A program made the position numbers and the translations under genes. Below, one piece after another: positions 58,525 to 64,000 of a stretch of 64,000 bases of DNA. The stretch comes from Acidobacteria bacterium OLB17 (GTDB taxonomy: Bacteria; Acidobacteriota; Blastocatellia; Pyrinomonadales; Pyrinomonadaceae). The notes beneath the pieces were generated by a model that had not been told where the DNA came from, made no database searches, and worked only from the letters and a program-made list of their open reading frames with translations. Each line of letters opens with the position of its first letter. The stretch's first letter is position 1. Location of the stretch: positions 62,001-126,000 of the forward strand of contig LLEU01000010.1 of assembly GCA_001567505.1 (NCBI GenBank), in the 5' to 3' direction.

Positions 58525-58810
58525 GCCGATGCCATAACTTTCTGGACGCACTCGTTCGAGCAGTAGTAAGTATCAGGTGGAAATCTTACAGTTGTGGCTG
58601 GATCGACCCATTTTCCGCATGCGGTGCACGACCGCAGTTCTAACGCCGGAGTTTTTTCTTCGTAGGATGGAGCCGCGGCGTTAGCATTTCCCTAATTTCC
58701 CTGAGCGAACGGCCAAACGCCAAGATACCCGCGATATGCTTACGGTATCTGAATGCAGTCAGCCCGAACAGCAGGAATAGAATCAAGAGAATAAACGCCG
58801 CTTCTCTCAT
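58518..58810 (-). pseudogene. Small membrane-anchored zinc-ribbon protein (PP0621-like), frameshifted
   Basis: ATG 58810 overlaps the TPR gene stop as ATGA. The first 40 codons give a membrane anchor (REAAFILLILFLLFGLTAFR) and a basic stretch; the frame then runs to a premature stop. In the -1 frame from about 58690 it continues as NANAAAPSYEEKTPALELRS, CTACGKWV and YYCSNECVQK, a zinc ribbon, ending at 58518. One base missing in the CCC run at 58690-58692 explains the break. The anchor plus C-terminal CxxC/CxxxC layout resembles PP0621-type proteins. No single open frame covers the whole gene. Confidence 0.6.
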
Positions 58811-59544
58811 TGGATCGGCTGCGCGGCCTTCTTCTCGATCTGTGAATCGAGGAGCGGCAGGGCTTCATTACTACCATTTATGGAGCGCAATTCGTCGGCC
58901 GTCTTCTTTGCCTTATCAAACTCTCCCTGGCGAATGTAAGTTTGAGCAAGGTACTGCAAGGCTCGCTCCTGCTTTGGATTCGTTTTGAGTGCCTTTTGGA
59001 ATTCGGCGACAGCGCGCGTCAGATCGGGCGGATCATCCAGAAAGAACGTCAACGCATAATCGGCGTGGACGTCAGCGTCGTCAGGCTTTTCAGCGATCGC
59101 CCTTTCATAAGTTGCTCGGGCCTTTTTCATCACGGCGGGGTCTTTCTTGAAGAATCCGGAGTCAAAATATGCATTTCCAAGATCGACGATGACTGCGTAG
59201 TCCTTTGGCTTAAGCTTGCTGGCCCGCTCAAGGATGCGCGCGGCCTCATCAAGAAGTTGGGTATCCTTCTTCATCGTCGCGTATCGATAAAGTGCCCCAC
59301 CGAGGCTCTTTTGGAAATCGAAGTCGTCCGGTGCGGCGTCGGCCTGTGCGATCTTTGCCTTAAGTTCCTCCGGGTCGAGAGTAAAATCGCCCGGCTTTGC
59401 AGGAGTGCCGTTGGGTGCGGCCGTCGATGCCTGCATCTTAAGGGAGTTGATCTCGCTGCGGTTAAGGCTGTTTGCAGTCACAAAACCGATAACAAGGCCG
59501 AGCAGGCCCACGACGATAGCAAGAGTGATTGCTTTAGAATTCAT
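58807..59544 (-). CDS. TPR protein with N-terminal membrane anchor
   Basis: 245 residues. One N-terminal transmembrane helix (residues 5-24), a spacer, then three to four tetratricopeptide repeats (AVIVDLGNAYFDSGFFKKDP, AKATYERAIAEKPDDADVHAD-like RATYERAIAEKPDDADVH, AVAEFQKALKTNPKQERALQ). It is a periplasmic-facing scaffold similar to CcmH/CycH C-terminal domains, but no cytochrome c maturation genes are near. It is translationally coupled to the small zinc-ribbon gene. Partner unknown. Confidence 0.85.
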   Translation of the reverse strand: MNSKAITLAIVVGLLGLVIGFVTANSLNRSEINSLKMQASTAAPNGTPAKPGDFTLDPEELKAKIAQADAAPDDFDFQKSLGGALYRYATMKKDTQLLDEAARILERASKLKPKDYAVIVDLGNAYFDSGFFKKDPAVMKKARATYERAIAEKPDDADVHADYALTFFLDDPPDLTRAVAEFQKALKTNPKQERALQYLAQTYIRQGEFDKAKKTADELRSINGSNEALPLLDSQIEKKAAQPIQ

Positions 59545-59582
59545 CAGCTAAATTCTACTAAAGCCCAATGCGTAAAGCTAAA

Positions 59583-59629
59583 GTGTCGAGCCGAATGCCC
59601 CGAAAGGACGGGACACTCGAACTCGACAC
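59583..59629. repeat. Inverted repeat after the RHH gene
   Basis: GTGTCGAG (59583-59590) and CTCGACAC (59622-59629), perfect over 8 bases with a 31-base loop, in the 103-base gap between the RHH stop and the TPR start. It could end the RHH transcript; no T tract is present. Confidence 0.3.
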
Positions 59630-59647
59630 ACAACTCTAATTTTTGGC

Positions 59648-59908
59648 CTATTTCTTGCCGTCAATATACGGAAGATCTTCCGCTCTGCGGCGAATTGGCG
59701 GATCGGTCGCACGGCGACGCGGAATTGTCGTTCCGGTGCGGCGGTCAACGCTTCCCGCGGGGAGGCCCTTGCCGTGCACCGCCTCTATTAGAATCCGCGT
59801 TATCTCCTGCGAAAGAGTGCGATGTTCGCCGGCTGCGCGCCGTCTCAAAGATTCTTTCAGTTCGCTCGGAACGTAAGCTCCGATAAATACGCCTTTTCGA
59901 TTTGCCAT
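59648..59908 (-). CDS. Ribbon-helix-helix (Arc/CopG-like) protein
   Basis: 86 residues. The N-terminal half (GVFIGAYVPSELKESLRRRA and TLSQEITRILIEAV) fits the beta-alpha-alpha RHH fold of antitoxins and small repressors. The C-terminal half is Arg-rich (RRRATDPPIRRRAED) and likely unstructured. No toxin gene is adjacent. Target unknown. Confidence 0.7.
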   Translation of the reverse strand: MANRKGVFIGAYVPSELKESLRRRAAGEHRTLSQEITRILIEAVHGKGLPAGSVDRRTGTTIPRRRATDPPIRRRAEDLPYIDGKK

Positions 59909-59938
59909 ATCTGTTTGTGCGAGTTATGCCTTTTTTGC

Positions 59939-60361
59939 GCTATGAGACATACCTATAAGCCGAATTTTGTTTCGCTCAGCAGCTAACGCTACTCGAACGT
60001 TGACGATCATTCATCTAGGCCGATCGTTACCGAACGGCTCAAGCGACCTACCCGGAAACGTTGTCGGCCGAGGCCGACGTCGGGCGGGCCGCCCGAAACA
60101 CGCTTCCCTATTTGGTCTTGCACCACGAGGAGTTTGCCTGGCCACCGTATGTTACCACCGGTGCCGGTGAGCTCTTACCTCACCGTTTCACCCATCACCG
60201 CCCGAAGGAGGCTGGCCTGTTCTCTGCTGCACTTGTCGTCATCTAGAACCGCCTGAACGGCCAAGATGCCCGGACGTTATCCGGCTCGCTGCCCTTTGGT
60301 GTTCGGACTTTCCTCCGAGACGCAATCAACGTCACGGCGACCGTCCGGTATGCCTCATAGC
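59939..60361 (-). ncRNA. rnpB: RNase P RNA
   Basis: The catalytic RNA that matures tRNA 5' ends. On the minus strand it shows the conserved GAGGAAAGTCCGAAC near the 5' end, the AGAACAG/GGTGAAACGGTGAGGTAAGA core (split), CCTAGATGAATGAT near the 3' end, and AATTCGGCTTATAGG at the 3' end. P1 is formed by GCTATGAG and CTCATAGC at the two limits, which defines the ends to within a few bases. A TATACT -10 box at 60381-60376 lies just upstream. Type A architecture. Confidence 0.96.
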
Positions 60362-60425
60362 AAAAAGGCAAACTGAGTATAACAAAAATCAATTCGGTAT
60401 TGAACTATGTCAAACACGTTTGGCA

Positions 60426-60977
60426 TTAGTGCGACCGAGCGATGCCGGATGAAGATGTGAATTCCACAAGATCACCGGTCCGGATCAGTACATTTTGCCT
60501 GTCGCACGCCGCAAAGCTGCACGCGATCCGCGTTCCGTCCTTCCGCAGGATCGAGATGCCATCGACATCCGGCTCTGCGTCAGCAAGTGCTCGCAAGACG
60601 AAAACAGGCACGGCATCTCTGCTTAGAAACTGCAGGCCTGGCCCTGAGACCTTCCCATAAGTAACAACCGCGTGGCTATTAAACTTAATAACAGTAACCT
60701 CTGCACTATGCCGCCCAAGCCAACTGATCGAGTTTTCAACCAGACGTGCAACCCTTTCCGCTGTGAGCCCGCTTGCTGGTAGCGAGTTTCCAGCGATCGC
60801 CAGGTCGATCGTACCGTCTCGCCTTACGACGAGATCTTTTGGAGCACCGAAGACGCCGTGCACGTCGATCCTAAGAACGTCGCCAACACCGATGGTGTAT
60901 GTGTTCGTTTCGTCCTGAGCGGCCGCAACCATGCAGAAAATCGAAATAAATACGCCGATAAGGCAAAATCGCAACAT
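60426..60977 (-). CDS. Polysaccharide export (Wza/SLBB-like) secreted protein
   Basis: 183 residues. Signal peptide (residues 1-20, ending AAAQ), then the export-protein N-terminal domain (YTIGVGDVLRIDVHGVFG, VRRDGTIDLAIAGNSLPASG) and a single SLBB-like domain (KVSGPGLQFLSRDAVPVFV). It is shorter than Wza (about 380 residues) and lacks a lipobox and C-terminal helix, so it is a small periplasmic relative. No capsule genes are around. It is separated from ptsI by 73 bases on the same strand. Confidence 0.8.
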   Translation of the reverse strand: MLRFCLIGVFISIFCMVAAAQDETNTYTIGVGDVLRIDVHGVFGAPKDLVVRRDGTIDLAIAGNSLPASGLTAERVARLVENSISWLGRHSAEVTVIKFNSHAVVTYGKVSGPGLQFLSRDAVPVFVLRALADAEPDVDGISILRKDGTRIACSFAACDRQNVLIRTGDLVEFTSSSGIARSH

Positions 60978-61050
60978 ATCTCGCCAAGGACGCCGATAAT
61001 CACGAGCGTGCTTGCCAAACTAAAGTCAGAAAAGCCGGAAATTTTTAGAA

Positions 61051-62781
61051 TTATGTTCGAGTAAGCTGGAGTTCCGGCCAAAATGTTCGATAGGCGGCAA
61101 CAAGGGCGTCCTCGACGGCCTGGGTCGTATCAAGCTCCATAACGACACGGGCGATCTCAGCAGCTTTTTCTCGGTCAAGGCTCCGAAGGATGCGACGTAT
61201 CGTTGAAAGTGACGATAGTTTTACGCTGAATTCTTCGGCGCCGAGTCCAACAAGCAGCGGCACGTAAAAGGCGGAACCCCCCATTTCGCCGCACAAAGAT
61301 GTTGGCTTTCCGACAGCCTTAGCAGCATCAATTACGCGAGATATTGAGCGCAGGATCGCGGGATGGAGCGACTGATACCAGTCGGCGACCATTTCGTCGT
61401 CGCGGTCAACGCCAAGCGTATATTGGACGAGGTCGTTCGTACCGATCGCGAGAAAATCCACATTCTTGAGAATCTGGTCGATCACGAGAACCGCCGACGG
61501 CAGCTCGATCATCGCACCGATCTTCGGAAACTGGATGCCATCAAGCCTGCTAAATTCGTCGTCTATGAGGCTTCGAACCTGCTTGATGTCCTGCACTCCG
61601 GCAACCATCGGAAGGATGATCGAAATATTCCCTTTTGTGTTCGCTCGCAAGATCGCCCGCAACTGCGTCCTGAACCTCTGTTCGCGCGCCAGGCCTAGGC
61701 GGATCGCACGCATTCCAAGGGCCGGGTTCTTTTCCGGTTCCCGGCCGCCGAATGAGACCTGGTCAAGGTCAAAGTCGAAAGTGCGTATGCGAACTTCGCG
61801 GCCATCGGCAGCCTCCGCAGCGGCCGCATATTCTCGGAATTGTCGCTCCTCATCCGGCCAACCCTTGATCCCCGGGAAAAGATACTCGGAACGAAGCAGG
61901 CCGATACCGAGAGCGCCTCGTTCGAGGCCTTTAGTGATCTTCGTACTACTGTCGATATTCACGTATAGGCGGAACGCCGGAACGGCCGAATCGTCGGCTT
62001 CCGCTCCGGCAGTAGACGCGGTTCCGCGAGACGCGCGGTCCTTAATGGACCTTTCGAATTCTTCTTCGGACGCGAACGTGACGAACCCGTTGTCACCGTC
62101 AACGATGACAAGATCGCCGTCATCGAATCGCCGGTTGACACGCTTTATCCCCGAGACCGCAGGAATATTGCTTTCGCGGGCCAAAATGAAAGTGTGGGAC
62201 GTCCATCCGCCCCGCTCGGTAATGATGGCGACCGGCGGAGTGCCTGAGAACTCCATCATAGTTGACGGCAAAAGTTCGGTGGCAACTATAACCGTGTTCG
62301 GCGGTAGCGGCGGCAACGCAGATCTTTCGCCCGCAAGAGCATTAGAAACGCGTTCTGCGACGTCCTCGATATCAACTGCCTTTTGTCGAAGGTGAACATC
62401 GGCCGAGGCACGCTGCGATGATACAAGCTTGTCCGTGACGGTCTTTAAGGCCCATTCCGCGGTCACAAGGTCGGTGCGGATAACTTCGGCCACCGCGTCG
62501 AGGAGTGACGAACTTTCCAGGATCAGAAGGTGCGCGTCGAAGATATCCGCAGCGTTAGGCGTCGGCGGCTTTGCGATCAGGGCCTCAAGCTGCAAAGAAG
62601 CATAGGTTACGGCCGCACGAAAACGTTCGATCTCGGCGTCAACGCTCTGTTTAGCTATCTCCGCATGAAAGAACTGCCTTTTTCGGCCGACGACCAGCAG
62701 AGCCCGACCGACCGCACGGCCGTGAGAGACCGAACGACCGGCATAGCTAGCCCGCAGTCCATCTTTTAGGGGTGAAACCAA
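61051..62781 (-). CDS. ptsI: PTS enzyme I (phosphoenolpyruvate-protein phosphotransferase)
   Basis: 576 residues, usual EI length; the start is a TTG at 62781 without a clear ribosome site and is uncertain. HPr-binding helical domain, phosphohistidine motif GGWTSHTFILARE, and PEP-binding barrel with GIGLLRSEYLF, GMRAIRLGL, and SLCGEMGG. Normally it passes phosphate from PEP to HPr. No HPr, EIIA or sugar EII gene is present here, so it may serve a regulatory PTS with partners elsewhere. Confidence 0.9.
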   Translation of the reverse strand: MVSPLKDGLRASYAGRSVSHGRAVGRALLVVGRKRQFFHAEIAKQSVDAEIERFRAAVTYASLQLEALIAKPPTPNAADIFDAHLLILESSSLLDAVAEVIRTDLVTAEWALKTVTDKLVSSQRASADVHLRQKAVDIEDVAERVSNALAGERSALPPLPPNTVIVATELLPSTMMEFSGTPPVAIITERGGWTSHTFILARESNIPAVSGIKRVNRRFDDGDLVIVDGDNGFVTFASEEEFERSIKDRASRGTASTAGAEADDSAVPAFRLYVNIDSSTKITKGLERGALGIGLLRSEYLFPGIKGWPDEERQFREYAAAAEAADGREVRIRTFDFDLDQVSFGGREPEKNPALGMRAIRLGLAREQRFRTQLRAILRANTKGNISIILPMVAGVQDIKQVRSLIDDEFSRLDGIQFPKIGAMIELPSAVLVIDQILKNVDFLAIGTNDLVQYTLGVDRDDEMVADWYQSLHPAILRSISRVIDAAKAVGKPTSLCGEMGGSAFYVPLLVGLGAEEFSVKLSSLSTIRRILRSLDREKAAEIARVVMELDTTQAVEDALVAAYRTFWPELQLTRT

Positions 62782-62832
62782 ACTACAATATTGCGGCCCG
62801 AACCTCCGGCCAACGAGTTACATCCTACTGCC

Positions 62833-63735
62833 TTAACTTCCAAAGCTAAAACCACCTCCGCCGCCCTGCGAAGGGAAGAACGGCTTCAGAAGGCCCGCAA
62901 ACGCCGCCAAATTGCGGGTTTGGATCAATATTTCACCTGGGCCGACAAACTCCGCGACCATTCCCTCGCCGCTCAAGAAGCTGCGGAAATAGCCACTCTT
63001 TGATGCTTTCCGCAGCTGATACTGCATATGAGCCTCCCATGCCACGAGATGGCCCGTATCTACGACGTATCGCTCGCCCGGGGCGAGGAACCGTTTGTGG
63101 ATCGCTCCAAAAGAAGAGACAAGCAAAAGGCCGGTGCCCGACACCTGCAGAACGAACAGGCCTTCGCCGCCGAACCAGCTCTTGGCGCCGCCAAATTTCG
63201 TATCGACCGTAAGCCCGATATCCCCTGCAAGATAGGAACTCGACTGCACCGCGAAGGATTGCCCTCGCATTTCGATGCCCGCAATATCGCCTGGAGCACC
63301 CGGAGCGAAGGTCACCTCGCCGGGGCCGCCTTTGGCCGTAAAGGTCGACACGAATGCGGATTCGCCGCCGACGGCACGTTTCAATGCACCAAAGACGCCG
63401 CCTTTCATTTCCGAGTAGAGATCGACGTTTGCCGACATCGAGACCATCGCACCTGCCTCTGCTGAGATCGCCTGTTCGGGCCCAAGATCGATAATTGCGA
63501 GTGCGAACGCTCCCTGATGTTCGATCCGCCAGTTGTAACCCGATCCCTGGCCGCGCCCATCCGCATCAAAATGAAAGGAGCCGTTCGGGACGGCATTCGT
63601 GCGAGGTTCCTGCGGCGGCTGGATCGGCTGCGTCGGCGTCGCCTGAACGGGCGTTTCCCGCACGATCGTAAAACCGCACGAGCCACAGAATTTCGCATCA
63701 TCACGGACTTCCAACGTGCATTTTGGGCATTTCAT
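62833..63735 (-). CDS. AIM24-family protein with N-terminal zinc ribbon
   Basis: 300 residues. N-terminal zinc ribbon CPKCTLEV...CGSCG (residues 3-20), a Pro/Gln-rich linker, then the AIM24/TIGR00266 beta-domain (ISAEAGAMVSMSANVDL, GGVFGALKRAVGGES, FLAPGERYVVDTGHLVAWE) and a Gly-rich end GGGGGFSFGS. The family has unknown function in bacteria. The start is supported by the zinc ribbon. Confidence 0.87.
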   Translation of the reverse strand: MKCPKCTLEVRDDAKFCGSCGFTIVRETPVQATPTQPIQPPQEPRTNAVPNGSFHFDADGRGQGSGYNWRIEHQGAFALAIIDLGPEQAISAEAGAMVSMSANVDLYSEMKGGVFGALKRAVGGESAFVSTFTAKGGPGEVTFAPGAPGDIAGIEMRGQSFAVQSSSYLAGDIGLTVDTKFGGAKSWFGGEGLFVLQVSGTGLLLVSSFGAIHKRFLAPGERYVVDTGHLVAWEAHMQYQLRKASKSGYFRSFLSGEGMVAEFVGPGEILIQTRNLAAFAGLLKPFFPSQGGGGGFSFGS

Positions 63736-63809
63736 AGTTACGCATCCTCCAGACTTGAAGTATCAATAATAGACGTTTCCGGCGTGCTCTTCGAGTGCCG
63801 AAGTCTAAG

Positions 63810-64000
63810 TCATTGCGTGGCAGCTTCTGCCGACGTAAGATTTCCGGCCTCGTGGATCGCACGTTTTGTGTCGGTAAAGAACAGCAGCAGGCCTCCGGCA
63901 ACGAAAAAGACGATCAGAGCTAGGATCGCAGGCCGATATGAGTTCGTTAATTGGGCCACTAGCCCGAAGGCGATCGGCCCAAGCCAGGATGTTCCGCGTT
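63810..64000 (-). CDS. MFS transporter (UMF1-like), C-terminal end only
   Basis: The frame is open from the window end to a TGA at 63810-63812, about 62 residues. It reads WLGPIAFGLVAQLTNSYRPA, one membrane helix (ILALIVFFVAGGLLLFF) and a short hydrophilic tail ending in AEAATQ, like the last helix of MFS proteins of the UMF1/Atg22 type. The assignment rests on a short segment. Confidence 0.6.
   Translation of the reverse strand, partial: RGTSWLGPIAFGLVAQLTNSYRPAILALIVFFVAGGLLLFFTDTKRAIHEAGNLTSAEAATQ

Noticed and set aside
58942..59886. 314-codon plus-strand frame opposite the TPR and RHH genes
   Set aside because: It runs antisense through two real genes and the gap between them; no ribosome site or family resemblance.
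60008..60246. Small plus-strand frames in the 60.0-60.25 kb region
   Set aside because: The region is RNase P RNA on the minus strand; the frames are chance.
61466..62395. 309-codon plus-strand frame opposite ptsI
   Set aside because: Shadow of the PTS enzyme I gene; Arg/Ser-rich translation typical of an antisense frame.

Overview
The window looks like chromosomal DNA of a mid-GC, Gram-negative, respiratory bacterium, most likely an Acidobacteriota member of the Blastocatellia/Pyrinomonadales type. This assignment is inferred from an Oar-type TonB receptor with an N-terminal carboxypeptidase-regulatory-like domain, a complete alternative complex III, a Thermus-like nar operon with a cytochrome c gene in front, and general gene content. 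No marker gene in the window proves it.

Layout. 1-2.2 kb: end of a NagZ-like GH3 gene and a peptide-binding lipoprotein. 2.2-2.65 kb: tRNA-Gly(GCC) and tRNA-Cys(GCA). 2.7-3.3 kb: a PAS-LuxR regulator on the minus strand. 3.4-18.7 kb (+): one tight run of Rrf2 regulator, diheme cytochrome c, narGHJI and actABCDEF, so nitrate reductase and alternative complex III appear to be co-transcribed; actB is frameshifted. 18.7-21.6 kb: a divergent tryptophanase / tyrosine phenol-lyase pair with a perfect CRP-type palindrome between them. 21.7-38.7 kb (-): a carbohydrate and sugar-acid utilisation locus (two SDRs, FAH hydrolase, DUF4185 protein, glucarate-dehydratase-like enolase, esterase, Tat-exported glycosidase, TonB receptor, unusual soluble sugar-binding protein, SSS symporter, ROK regulator, KDG kinase), with KDPG aldolase next to it on the plus strand. 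39.5-46 kb: 2-oxoacid:ferredoxin oxidoreductase beta and alpha/gamma genes, separated by a lipoprotein, a radical SAM gene and a hydrolase. 46.2-54.3 kb: RIC di-iron repair protein, a seven-gene minus-strand operon around a Nas-like molybdoenzyme with a 4Fe-4S subunit, a Rieske protein, a membrane subunit and a SLAC1/TDT channel, and a cysteine-free Crp/Fnr regulator. 54.4-64 kb: two frameshifted small genes, a GltD-like flavoprotein, prepilin peptidase, a frameshifted zinc-ribbon protein, a TPR protein, an RHH regulator, RNase P RNA, an SLBB-type export protein, PTS enzyme I, an AIM24 protein and the end of an MFS transporter.

How it fits together. Much of the window concerns anaerobic or microaerobic nitrogen-oxide respiration: Nar plus ACIII, the Nas-like complex, RIC and two or three candidate redox/NO regulators (Rrf2 with three Cys, a Cys-rich PAS-LuxR, and a Crp/Fnr protein). 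The same 16-bp palindrome TATGA-N6-TCATA lies in front of RIC, in front of the Nas-like operon at a class II activator position, and inside the likely promoter of the Crp/Fnr gene itself. I read this as a small regulon. The central third is carbon supply: import and degradation of a glycoside containing a sugar acid, feeding KDG kinase / KDPG aldolase and oxoacid:ferredoxin oxidoreductase.

Five single-base frameshifts in otherwise well-formed genes (actB, the SSS symporter, and three small genes at 54-59 kb) suggest residual assembly indels at least as strongly as real gene decay.
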